DNA from: Ilumatobacteraceae bacterium
GTDB taxonomy: Bacteria; Actinomycetota; Acidimicrobiia; Acidimicrobiales; Ilumatobacteraceae
Assembly (NCBI GenBank): GCA_033344875.1
Contig: JAWPMO010000001.1
Coordinates: 1,017,595 to 1,081,594, forward strand
Direction of reading: 5' to 3'
Length of the DNA stretch: 64,000 nt
A program made the position numbers and the translations under genes. The notes under the pieces are model-generated. The model was not told the origin of the DNA, searched no databases, and saw only the letters and a list, made by a program, of their open reading frames with translations. Positions 25,573 to 34,102 of the stretch are shown one piece after another (the stretch's first letter is position 1; each line of letters opens with the position of its first letter).

Positions 25573-26302
25573 CACCGGGCCAGGCGCACGGCTCGTGTTC
25601 CTGCACGGGTTCACCCAGACGCACCACCACTGGCACCCGGTGGCCCATCGGATCGTCGAAGCACTCGACACCACTCCGACACGATTGTTCGTCGACCTTC
25701 CCGGCCACGGCCTCGCCGCCGACGACGCCACCCCGATCGCCGATGCCGGCGAGCCCCTGGCGGCGCTCGCCGGGCGTGGCACCTACCTCGGGTACTCGAT
25801 GGGCGGACGGTTCGCGTTGATGGCGGCACTCGCCCGGCCCAATCTCGTCGAGCGTCTCGTCCTGATCGGAGCCACCCCGGGGATCGACGACGAGACCGAA
25901 CGAGCCGAGCGACGAGCACTCGACGACGAGCGGGCCGCCCGGATCGAACGCGACGGCGTCGACGCATTCCTCGACGCATGGCTCGCCGCACCGATGTTCG
26001 CCGGGCTCCCCGCCGATCCGGACGGGCTCGCCCACCGGCGACGCAACACCGCAGCCGGCCTCGCTCGCAGTCTGCGGACCGCCGGCACCGGCAGCCAACC
26101 CTCGGTGTGGGAGCGCCTCGGCGAGATCACCGCACCCGTGCTCGTGATCGCCGGCGAACACGACACCAAGTTCACCGACATCGGGCGCCGCATGACCGAA
26201 TGCCTCCCCGACGCCGAGTTCGTGTCGGTGGCGGGAGCCGGCCACGCCGCACACATCGAGCAACCCGAGCAGACCGCTCGGCTGATCGCCGACCGGCTCT
26301 GA
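25556..26302 (+). CDS. menH: Alpha/beta hydrolase, probable SHCHC synthase MenH
   Basis: Alpha/beta hydrolase of 248 residues. Conserved points are FLHGFTQTHHHWHPV, DLPGHG, the nucleophile elbow GYSMGGR, the acid in IAGEHDTKFTDIG and the His in GAGHAAHIEQPEQTA. These match MenH, which eliminates pyruvate from SEPHCHC. Placement between menD and menA supports the assignment. Other small hydrolases look similar, so certainty rests on context. The start ATG 25556 overlaps dsbA by 17 bp. Confidence 0.78.
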   Translation: MPARSDTGPGARLVFLHGFTQTHHHWHPVAHRIVEALDTTPTRLFVDLPGHGLAADDATPIADAGEPLAALAGRGTYLGYSMGGRFALMAALARPNLVERLVLIGATPGIDDETERAERRALDDERAARIERDGVDAFLDAWLAAPMFAGLPADPDGLAHRRRNTAAGLARSLRTAGTGSQPSVWERLGEITAPVLVIAGEHDTKFTDIGRRMTECLPDAEFVSVAGAGHAAHIEQPEQTARLIADRL

Positions 26303-26328
26303 CGCGCTCGGCGCACCCAGCCCGTCGT

Positions 26329-27240
26329 TCAGCCCAGCGCCAGACCCACCGCGAACAGCAGCCCGTAGGCCAGTTGCGTCTTGCCGGTCCCTCCGAGGAT
26401 CGGGATCAGATCGGGGCCGTTCGCTCCCTCGCGCACCGACTGCAGCCACGGCCGTGCGATCGGCAGCGCTCCCAGGGCGATCAACGAGAAGTTCCGTTCA
26501 CCCGCCGCGGCAGCCGCCGCCAGGAACGCGCCGACGACCAGCGCCACGTACAACCGACGCGTCCAGGTGTCACCGAGCCGCACCGCCAGCGTGCGCTTGC
26601 CGACCTCACGATCGGTCGGGATGTCGCGCAGGTTGTTGATCACGAGCAGCGCGCACGCGAGGAACCCGACACCGGTCGCGGCGACCCAGGTGACCCACGG
26701 GATCGTCTCGATCGCCAGATAGGTCGTGCCGACCGTGGCCACGAGCCCGAAGAACACGAACACGAACAACTCACCGAGGCCCAGGTACCCGTACGGCTTC
26801 GGCCCACCCGTGTACCCCCACGCAGCGAGGATCGCCACCGCGCCGACCGCGACGAGCCACCACGACGTGGCAGCGGCGAGCGCCAGCCCCACCACGGCAG
26901 CCACGAGGAAGGTGCCCAGCGCGGCCCGCTTGACCGCCCCGGCGCTGGCCGTGCCGGTGGCCACGAGCCGCAGCGGCCCGACCCGGACGTCGTCGGTGCC
27001 GCGCACGCCGTCGCTGTAGTCGTTGGCGTAGTTCACGCCGACCTGGAGCAGCAGCGACACGACCAGCGCGCCCGCGACCCGCCACCACACCACGCCGTCG
27101 CCGAACGACTCACCGGCCCCTGCGGCCACGCCGACGCCGACGGCGACCGGGACCACCGCCGCGGGCAGAGTGCGCGGCCGCGCTCCGGCCAGCCAGTCGG
27201 CCCATGTCGGGGAGGGTGCGGGTGATGAGAACGACGTCAT
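26329..27240 (-). CDS. menA: 1,4-dihydroxy-2-naphthoate polyprenyltransferase
   Basis: UbiA-type integral membrane prenyltransferase, 303 residues with eight or nine helices. The first aspartate motif is NYANDYSDGVRGTD and the second is NNLRDIPTDREVGKRTLAVRLG; ARPRTLPAAVVPVAVG near the N-terminus is diagnostic of MenA. It attaches the polyprenyl tail to DHNA at the membrane. ATG 27240 was chosen over an upstream start that would run into the amidase promoter area. Confidence 0.93.
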   Translation of the reverse strand: MTSFSSPAPSPTWADWLAGARPRTLPAAVVPVAVGVGVAAGAGESFGDGVVWWRVAGALVVSLLLQVGVNYANDYSDGVRGTDDVRVGPLRLVATGTASAGAVKRAALGTFLVAAVVGLALAAATSWWLVAVGAVAILAAWGYTGGPKPYGYLGLGELFVFVFFGLVATVGTTYLAIETIPWVTWVAATGVGFLACALLVINNLRDIPTDREVGKRTLAVRLGDTWTRRLYVALVVGAFLAAAAAAGERNFSLIALGALPIARPWLQSVREGANGPDLIPILGGTGKTQLAYGLLFAVGLALG

Positions 27241-27260
27241 GCGTGGGTCATGATGGAGCA

Positions 27261-28664
27261 ATGAGCGAACTCTGGCAACTGGGCGCACTCGAACTCGCCG
27301 ATCGGATCCGGCGCGGCGAGGTCACGAGCAGGGCGGTGATGGAGGCTCACCTGGACCGCGTCGATGCCGTGAACCCTCACCTCAACGCCATCGTGCGTCG
27401 CCTCGACGACGACGCACTCGCCGCCGCCGACGCCGCCGACCGGGCGACCGCCGACGGCCGCGACCTCGGTGTCTTCCACGGGGTGCCGTGCACCGTCAAG
27501 GAGAACATCGACCTCGCCGGCACGCCGACCACCCAGGGGGTGCCGGCACTCGCCGACGCCGTCGCCGGCGTCGATGCCCCCACCGTCGCCCGCATGCGCG
27601 AGGCGGGAGCGATCCCGTTCGCCCGCACGAACCTGCCGGATCTGGGGCTCAGGGTCCACACCGATTCGGCGCTCCACGGGCTGACCCGCAACCCGTGGAA
27701 CCCCGACGTCACCGCCGGGGGTTCGAGCGGTGGCGAGGCCGCATCGATCGCGTCGGGCATGAGTCCGATCGGCCTCGGCAACGACATCGGCGGCTCACTC
27801 CGCAACCCGGCCCACTGCTGCGGCATCGTCTCGATCAAGCCGACCGTCGGGGTGGTCCCGATGGCGACCGTCGTGCCACCCGAAGACCTGCTCGGCGCCG
27901 CCCAACAGATGCTGTGCGAGGGGCCGATGGCCCGCCACGTCGCCGACGTCCGCGCCGCCCTCGGCGTGCTCGCCGGCTGGAGCCCTCGCGACCCCCGCTC
28001 GGTGCCGGCCGTGCTCACCGATCTCGACCCCGGCGAACGGATCCGGATCGCGGTCCTGGCCGATCCGCCCGGCGGTGAGACCGACCCGGAGATCGCCGCC
28101 GCGGTCCGGCACGCCGGCGAACTGCTGGCCGACGCCGGCCACGAGGTCGTCGAGGCCACGCCGCCGCTGTACGAAGAGACGCTCGAACTCTGGGCGATGC
28201 ACCTGCTCGGCGACATCGCGGTGACCCGTCCGCTCCTCGAACTGGTGCTCTCGACCGACGCGGTGTCGGTCCTGGCATCGCTCGTCGATCAGTACCCCGA
28301 GCCGACCTTCGCATCGACGGTCGAGTTGCAGGGTCGCCGGTTCGCGGCGATGCGGGCGTGGTCCGAATTCTTCACCGACCAACCGGTATTGATCTCACCG
28401 ACCTGGGGCCGCCCGGCGTTCCGCCACGGCGCCGACATCGGCGAAGGCGCCCAAGGGGTCATTCGCGACACGCTTCGACCGGTGCTGCCCGCGAACCTCC
28501 TGGGCATCCCCGCGGCGGTCGTGCCGTGCGGCACCGCCGCCGGACTGCCGGTCGGGATTCAGATCATGGGCGACCGTTTCACCGACCTCCGCTGTCTCGC
28601 GATGGCCGAACAGATCGAGCGGGCGAGCGCACCGGTCACCCCGATCGATCCGGTCACCGCCTGA
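27261..28664 (+). CDS. Amidase (amidase signature family, AmiA2-like)
   Basis: Amidase-signature hydrolase of 467 residues. The Ser-cisSer-Lys triad is visible: Lys80 in TVKEN, cis-Ser at 155/156 in AGGSSGGEAA, and nucleophile Ser179 in DIGGSLRNPA. The substrate is unknown; aliphatic and aryl amides are typical. It is followed after 2 bp by menE, so they may be cotranscribed. In Mycobacterium an amidase (amiA2) lies between era and recO, so this may be the displaced equivalent. Confidence 0.9.
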   Translation: MSELWQLGALELADRIRRGEVTSRAVMEAHLDRVDAVNPHLNAIVRRLDDDALAAADAADRATADGRDLGVFHGVPCTVKENIDLAGTPTTQGVPALADAVAGVDAPTVARMREAGAIPFARTNLPDLGLRVHTDSALHGLTRNPWNPDVTAGGSSGGEAASIASGMSPIGLGNDIGGSLRNPAHCCGIVSIKPTVGVVPMATVVPPEDLLGAAQQMLCEGPMARHVADVRAALGVLAGWSPRDPRSVPAVLTDLDPGERIRIAVLADPPGGETDPEIAAAVRHAGELLADAGHEVVEATPPLYEETLELWAMHLLGDIAVTRPLLELVLSTDAVSVLASLVDQYPEPTFASTVELQGRRFAAMRAWSEFFTDQPVLISPTWGRPAFRHGADIGEGAQGVIRDTLRPVLPANLLGIPAAVVPCGTAAGLPVGIQIMGDRFTDLRCLAMAEQIERASAPVTPIDPVTA

Positions 28665-28666
28665 CC

Positions 28667-29776
28667 GTGCCCGACCTCGTCGCGCTCGACCTGCCCGGCG
28701 GCGACCGGTTCGTCGACGAACTGCGCCGCGCCTGGGATGCCGGCGATGCCATCGCGCCGATCGATCAGCGGCTCCCCGACGCCGCCAAATCCGAGCTGAT
28801 CCGACGCCTGGGAGCTGCGTGGGTCGTCGACGGTCGGGAGCGACATCGGCTCGACACCGGGCAACCGGTCGAACCCGGCGACGCGGCGGTGATCGCGACC
28901 AGCGGGTCGACCGGGACACCCAAGGGCGTCGTGCTCACCCACGCCGCGATCGCCTCCTCGGCCGAGGCCACCTCGGCCCGCCTCGGGGTGCGGCCCGACG
29001 ATCACTGGCTGGCGTGCCTCCCGCTGTCGCACGTCGGAGGTCTGTCGGTGGTGTTCCGTGCGCTGCATCTCGGGACGCCGCTCACGGTCCACCCGGCATT
29101 CGACCCCGTTGCGATCGAACACACCGACGCCACGCTCGTCTCGCTCGTCGCGACGGCCTTGCGCCGGATCGACCCGAGCCGCTTCCGCGTCATCGTGCTG
29201 GGAGGTTCGCGGCCCCCGGCCGACCGGCCGGCCAACTCGGTGGCGACCTACGGCATGACCGAGACCGGCAGCGGCGTGGTGTACGACGGGCTGCCCCTCG
29301 ACGGGGTCGACGTCCGCGTCGTCGACGGCGAACTCGAGTTGCGCGGCGACATGCTGCTGCGCTGCTACCGGGACGGGACCGATCCCAAGGGACCCGACGG
29401 ATGGTTCCCGACCGGCGACCTCGGCGAACTCGACGCGGAGGGTCGCGTCATCGTGCACGGACGCCGAGGTGACCTGATCATCACCGGCGGCGAGAACGTG
29501 TGGCCGGAGCAGACCGAGGCGGCACTCCTGACACATCCCGGCGTCGCCGACGCCGCCGTCTACGGGCGTGACGACGACGAGTGGGGTCAGGCCGTGACCG
29601 CCCTGATCGTGCCGTCCGACCCGACCGTCCCGCCCACCCTCGACGACCTCCGGGCCCACGTCAAGAGCACGCTGCCGGCCTTCTGTGCACCACGGCGGGT
29701 GGTCACCTGCCACCGGATACCACGCACGACGCTCGGGAAGATCCAGCGCGCCGGGCTGGCCACACTCGACCGCTAG
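28667..29776 (+). CDS. menE: o-Succinylbenzoate-CoA ligase
   Basis: ANL-superfamily adenylating enzyme of 369 residues, short like other actinobacterial MenE. Motifs are ATSGSTGTPKGVVLTH (P-loop), CLPLSHVGGLSVVFRALHLG, TYGMTETGSGVVYDG, WFPTGDLGELDAEGRVIVHGR, GGENVWPEQTEAAL and the catalytic Lys in RTTLGKIQR. GTG 28667 immediately follows the amidase stop. It activates o-succinylbenzoate in menaquinone synthesis. The N-terminal domain is reduced. Confidence 0.88.
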   Translation: MPDLVALDLPGGDRFVDELRRAWDAGDAIAPIDQRLPDAAKSELIRRLGAAWVVDGRERHRLDTGQPVEPGDAAVIATSGSTGTPKGVVLTHAAIASSAEATSARLGVRPDDHWLACLPLSHVGGLSVVFRALHLGTPLTVHPAFDPVAIEHTDATLVSLVATALRRIDPSRFRVIVLGGSRPPADRPANSVATYGMTETGSGVVYDGLPLDGVDVRVVDGELELRGDMLLRCYRDGTDPKGPDGWFPTGDLGELDAEGRVIVHGRRGDLIITGGENVWPEQTEAALLTHPGVADAAVYGRDDDEWGQAVTALIVPSDPTVPPTLDDLRAHVKSTLPAFCAPRRVVTCHRIPRTTLGKIQRAGLATLDR

Positions 29777-29821
29777 GTTCCCTCGGGTGACCAGCGGCAT
29801 CGGCACGAGCGACGGCTCGGC

Positions 29822-31030
29822 ATGAGTGAGACGACGCTCCGGTCCCTGCCCGCCGACTATTGGAAGCAGTGGTTCGCCAGTGCGATCAGCAACCTCGGCG
29901 ACGGCATCAACTTCGTCGCGATGCCGCTGCTGGCACTCTCGCTGACCGACGACGAGCGCCTGCTGTCGTTGACCGTCTTCGCCACCTTCGTGCCGTGGCT
30001 CGTACTCGCCCTGCCGGTCGGGATCGTGGTCGACCGTGTCAGCCGACGACGGTTGATGATCGGGGCCAACCTGATCCGGCTGGTGCTGTTCGCCGCGATC
30101 GGCCTCGCCGCGATCAGCGAGTCGCTCGGCATCTGGGTGCTGCTCGCGGTCCTCGTGGTGATCGGTTCGTGCGAGGTCCTGTTCGACAGCACGGCCCAGG
30201 CGTTCCTGCCCTCGCTGGTGCGGGCCGACCAACTCGAACGCGCCAACGGCTTCCTGTACGCGGCCGAGGTCATCGCGGGCAGCCTCGCCGGCCTCGCGCT
30301 CGGCGCGCTGCTGTTCGAGGCGTCGCCGGGGTTGCCGTTCACCGCCAACGCGCTGTCGTTCGCGGTCGCCGGCGCCCTGATCTCGTTCATCCGCCCGCGT
30401 CGACGTTCGACCGACACGCAGCCCGTGATCGGCGACCAGCGACTCCGGTCGGGCTTCGATTGGCTCCGCGGCCACCGTCTCCTGCGGACACTTGCGCTGA
30501 TGTTCGCCGTGACCAACCTCGGATTGCTGTTCGCCCAGGGCATCTTCGTGAAGTACGCGATCGACGAGCTCGGGCTCGACGGCATCGAGTACGGCCTGCT
30601 GCTCGCGATCACGGCGATGGGGGCCGCATCCGGCGGCCTCCTGGCGCATCGCATCATCGGCCGCGTCGGGCTGCGGGCGAGCATCGTCGCGCCGTACCTG
30701 GTCTTCGGTGTCGCGCAGGTGGTCATCGGCCTCACCTCGACCGTCTGGCTCGTGGCCGCCGCCGGATTCGTGCTCGGCGGTGGTGTCACCGTGTGGAACG
30801 TCGCCACGATCACGATCCGTCAACGCGAGATCCCGGCCGATCGGTTCGGTCGCGTCAACGCCTTCTACCGCTGGCTCGGTGCTGCGGCGAGCGCCGCCGG
30901 TGTCGCTGCCGGCGGGTTCGTGGCCTACGCGACCAATGTGCGGGTGCCGTTCCTCGTGGGCGGCGGCATCACGCTCGTGGCGGCGGTGCTGTTCGCACGG
31001 CCGGTCCTCGCGAACCTCGAGGACAGCTGA
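29822..31030 (+). CDS. MFS transporter
   Basis: Major facilitator of 402 residues with twelve predicted helices. It begins LPADYWKQWFASAISNLGDGINFVAMPLLAL, shared with a group of MFS exporters related to EntS. The loop between helices 2 and 3 is VDRVSRRRLMIGANL, and a central polar loop is around residue 195-215. It may export a small molecule or siderophore; the substrate is not readable. It ends one base before the CBS-protein stop on the other strand. Confidence 0.85.
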   Translation: MSETTLRSLPADYWKQWFASAISNLGDGINFVAMPLLALSLTDDERLLSLTVFATFVPWLVLALPVGIVVDRVSRRRLMIGANLIRLVLFAAIGLAAISESLGIWVLLAVLVVIGSCEVLFDSTAQAFLPSLVRADQLERANGFLYAAEVIAGSLAGLALGALLFEASPGLPFTANALSFAVAGALISFIRPRRRSTDTQPVIGDQRLRSGFDWLRGHRLLRTLALMFAVTNLGLLFAQGIFVKYAIDELGLDGIEYGLLLAITAMGAASGGLLAHRIIGRVGLRASIVAPYLVFGVAQVVIGLTSTVWLVAAAGFVLGGGVTVWNVATITIRQREIPADRFGRVNAFYRWLGAAASAAGVAAGGFVAYATNVRVPFLVGGGITLVAAVLFARPVLANLEDS

Positions 31031-32359
31031 TCAGCTGCGGCCGCCACCGACGTTGGCGTCGGTGGCGGTCTCGACGTGCTCGTCGTCATCGGCGGGGGCG
31101 GGCACCGGGTCGGCACGCCGCACCCGGACCAGCCTGACGCGCCGGCCCTCCAGCTCGAGCACGGTGAAGTGCCACCCCTCGAACTCGACGTCTTCGCCAG
31201 GGATCGGCACGTGTTCGAGTGTGCTGAACACGAGTCCACCGACCGTGTCCCAGTCGTCGTCGGGCAGGTCACCCTCGACGATCTCGTTCAACTCGTCGAT
31301 CGACATGCCGCCGTCGACGATCACCTCGCCGTTCTCGAGGTGTTCGACCTGGGCACCCTCGGTGTCGTACTCGTCGACGATTTCACCGACGAGCTCTTCG
31401 AGGCAGTCCTCCAGGGTGATCAGTCCGGCGACGTCGCCGTATTCGTCGGCGACGATCGCGAGGTGGAACTTGCCGGCCTGCATCTCGCGCATCAGCCGGC
31501 TCACCGGCTTGTTCTCGGGGATGAACCGGACCGGTCTCACCAGGTCGAGCACCGACAGATCGCCGCGACCCTCACGCTCGGCCCGGATCAGGTCTTTGGT
31601 GTAGGCGAGCCCGATGATGTCGTCGTCGCCGGGCCCGAACACGGGCAGACGGCTGAAACCGTTGGCGATCGCGAGATCGAGCGAGGTGGAGACCGTGGCG
31701 TCGTTGGGGATGATCACCATGTCGGGCCGCGGCAACATCACTTCGCGAGCGATCGTGTCGCCGAACTCGATGATGCTCTCGATCAGTTCTCGTTCTTCGT
31801 GCTCGATGACCTCGTCCTGCGCAGCCGCCTCGACGATGCCGAGCAGTTCCTGCTCGCTGACGAACGGGCCCTGTTTGAGACCCTTCCCAGGCAGCAACAC
31901 GTTCGTGAGCCCGATCAGACCGCGCGAGATCAGTCGCAGCGGCGGGAACGAGATGAGCACCGACGTCAGACGAGCCGTCGCCAGCCCGGCCCGGTCGGTG
32001 TGCAGCACCGCCCACGTCTTGGGCATCGACTCGGCGAGCACGAAGAACACCACGACGTTGATCACGAACGCCCCGACGACACCCCACGGACCGAACAAGC
32101 TGTCGGCGAGGATCGTCGTCAGGAAGGCCTGCGCGGTCTGCAACGCCGTCACGGTCACCAGCAGCGGGTTGATGAAGCGTTCCGGGTGCTCGACGAGAGC
32201 GACGAGCGCGTCGGCCGACTTGCTCTCGGTCGAGTCGGCCATCGCCTGTGCCTTGACGCGGGAGATCCGGTTGAGCCCGGTCTCGGCCACGGCGAGCACC
32301 ACGAGGACGACCAGGATCGCGATGATCGCGATCAGCAGTCCGAGGTCGGTACCGGTCAT
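31031..32359 (-). CDS. CNNM/HlyC-CorC family membrane protein with CBS domains
   Basis: A 442-residue protein with an N-terminal DUF21 membrane domain (helices near 8-28, 95-125 and 135-155), a pair of CBS domains (about 205-330, including MLPRPDMVIIPNDATVSTSLDLAIANGFSRLPVFG) and a C-terminal CorC_HlyC domain (IVDGGMSIDELNEIVEGDLPDDDWDTVGGLVF). Homologues are linked to magnesium/cobalt efflux. The start overlaps the ybeY stop by 4 bp (ATGA). In mycobacteria the same order phoH-ybeY-CBS protein occurs. Confidence 0.92.
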   Translation of the reverse strand: MTGTDLGLLIAIIAILVVLVVLAVAETGLNRISRVKAQAMADSTESKSADALVALVEHPERFINPLLVTVTALQTAQAFLTTILADSLFGPWGVVGAFVINVVVFFVLAESMPKTWAVLHTDRAGLATARLTSVLISFPPLRLISRGLIGLTNVLLPGKGLKQGPFVSEQELLGIVEAAAQDEVIEHEERELIESIIEFGDTIAREVMLPRPDMVIIPNDATVSTSLDLAIANGFSRLPVFGPGDDDIIGLAYTKDLIRAEREGRGDLSVLDLVRPVRFIPENKPVSRLMREMQAGKFHLAIVADEYGDVAGLITLEDCLEELVGEIVDEYDTEGAQVEHLENGEVIVDGGMSIDELNEIVEGDLPDDDWDTVGGLVFSTLEHVPIPGEDVEFEGWHFTVLELEGRRVRLVRVRRADPVPAPADDDEHVETATDANVGGGRS

Positions 32360-32880
32360 GTGTCGATGTGCTCCTGGCGGAATCCTGCGGGTGCGGGGCC
32401 GTTCCAGTGGTGGTTGCGGAGATGCTCCATCTCGGCGGCCTGCATCGTCGTGCGCTCGTCGGCTTCGGCGTGGTCGTGCCCGAGCACGTGGAGCACTCCG
32501 TGCACGGTGAGCAACGCGAGTTCGTCGTCGAGGGTGCCCGCATGGTTCGCCGCCGCTTCGGCGGCAACCGACGGGCAGATCACGACATCGCCCAGCAGCA
32601 CCGGACCGGCCGCGACATCGGACGGGTCGTCGTCGAGCGGGAAGGACAGAACATCGGTCGCGCCCACCTTGCCGAGATGCTCCTCGTTGAGCGCGGCGAT
32701 CTCGTCGCGATCGACGAACGTCAAGGTCAGTTCTCCGTCGCGGCGCTCCGATCGGAGCACCGCCGCCGCGAGCTCAGCCCAGCGGGTGGCGTCGATGTCG
32801 AGTTCGGACTGCTCGTCGGCGACGACGACCTGGACCTGAACGGGCGCATCGACGCCGGTGGGACTGGACGGGTCAGCCAC
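32356..32880 (-). CDS. ybeY: Endoribonuclease YbeY
   Basis: Zn-dependent RNase that matures 16S rRNA 3' ends and aids ribosome quality control. The 174-residue form contains DEIAALNEEHLGKVGATDVLSFPLD and the metal signature HGVLHVLGHDH (H-x3-H-x5-H). GTG 32880 overlaps the phoH stop by 8 bp and gives a typical length; an in-frame ATG at 32922 would add 14 residues inside phoH. It is translationally linked to both neighbours. Confidence 0.92.
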   Translation of the reverse strand: MADPSSPTGVDAPVQVQVVVADEQSELDIDATRWAELAAAVLRSERRDGELTLTFVDRDEIAALNEEHLGKVGATDVLSFPLDDDPSDVAAGPVLLGDVVICPSVAAEAAANHAGTLDDELALLTVHGVLHVLGHDHAEADERTTMQAAEMEHLRNHHWNGPAPAGFRQEHIDT

Positions 32881-33877
32881 CGGCGACAGCTCCTCGCGTC
32901 CGTTTGGGGCGTCGGGAGGCATCGGACGGTTCCGACTGCTCTTCGTAGGCGGCCACGATGTCGGCCACGATCTGGTGCCGAACGACGTCGGCGGCGGTGA
33001 GGTGCACGAACGAGAGGTCGTCGACGTCGCCGATGATGCGCTCGAGCCCCTTGATCCCCGAACGGCCGTCGGGCACGTCGACCTGGGTCGCATCGCCCGT
33101 CACCACGACCTTCGAGCCGAACCCGATCCGGGTCAGGAACATCTTCATCTGCTCGGGCGTGGTGTTCTGGGCTTCGTCGAGGATGATGAAGCTGTTGTTC
33201 AGGGTCCGGCCACGCATGAACGCCAGCGGCGCGACCTCGATCGTGCCCCGCTCGATCAGCTTGGCGGCACCCTCGGGATCGACCATGTCGTACAGCGCGT
33301 CGTACAGGGGCCTGAGGTACGGGTCGATCTTGGCCATCAGGTCGCCCGGTAAGAACCCCAGCCGCTCGCCGGCTTCGACCGCCGGCCGGGTCAGGATGAT
33401 CCGCTGGACCTGCTTGGCCTGCAACGCCTGGACCGCCATCGCCACCGCGAGCCACGACTTGCCGGTACCGGCCGGGCCGATGCCGAACGTGATGATGTTG
33501 GAGCGGATGGCGTCGATGTACCGCTTCTGACCGGCGGTCTTGGGCCGCACGTTGCGCCCCTTGGCCCCACGCAGCACCTGGTGGGTGAGGACCTCGGTGG
33601 GGCGCTCGTCGGATCGGACCATGCCGATCGACCGATCGATCGTGCGGTCGTCGAGCTCGTGACCGCGTTCGAGCAGACCCACGAGTTCCTCGAACAGGCG
33701 CCCGACCTGCTCGCTGTCGACGCCGCGCAGCGAGATCTCGTTGCCGCGCACCGAGACGGTGGTCTCGGGGAATTGGCCCTCGATCCGTCGCAGGTACTGG
33801 TCGCGCGGGCCGAGCAGGGCCGACATCAGGTGCGCACCTGGCACGACGACGGTCGTCAACGTGTCAGTGCTGGTCAT
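32873..33877 (-). CDS. phoH: PhoH-family ATPase
   Basis: PhoH-like ATPase of 334 residues. An N-terminal KH-like segment (VSVRGNEISLRGVDSEQVGRLFEEL) precedes the P-loop ATPase with Walker A GPAGTGKSWLA, ILTRPAVEAGERLGFLPGDL and Walker B FIILDEAQNTTPEQMK. It is associated with RNA metabolism and functionally linked with YbeY. The first gene of a phoH-ybeY-CBS operon. The 225-bp gap to the divergent GGDEF/EAL gene contains no other gene. Confidence 0.95.
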   Translation of the reverse strand: MTSTDTLTTVVVPGAHLMSALLGPRDQYLRRIEGQFPETTVSVRGNEISLRGVDSEQVGRLFEELVGLLERGHELDDRTIDRSIGMVRSDERPTEVLTHQVLRGAKGRNVRPKTAGQKRYIDAIRSNIITFGIGPAGTGKSWLAVAMAVQALQAKQVQRIILTRPAVEAGERLGFLPGDLMAKIDPYLRPLYDALYDMVDPEGAAKLIERGTIEVAPLAFMRGRTLNNSFIILDEAQNTTPEQMKMFLTRIGFGSKVVVTGDATQVDVPDGRSGIKGLERIIGDVDDLSFVHLTAADVVRHQIVADIVAAYEEQSEPSDASRRPKRTRGAVAGG

Positions 33878-34102
33878 GCGTGAAGCAGACGCCGGCGGCG
33901 CTCATCGGCCCTACGGTAGCGCCTCGACGGCGACTGCGGTACCCCGCGTTTCGCCACCGTGTGCAGCGGCCGAGAAGATTTGTCAGCTTTTCCTACGGAA
34001 TCTTGAGAATCCGACCGATACATCCAGCGTTGCCTCGATCGATCGCCGAGTCGACCCATCGACCATCACACCGCCGACCATCCACCACCGCAGGACGATT
34101 CC

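Noticed and set aside
28559-30823. A 754-codon minus-strand frame opposite menE and the MFS gene
   Set aside because: Charged low-complexity translation with no domain; both opposite-strand genes are clear.
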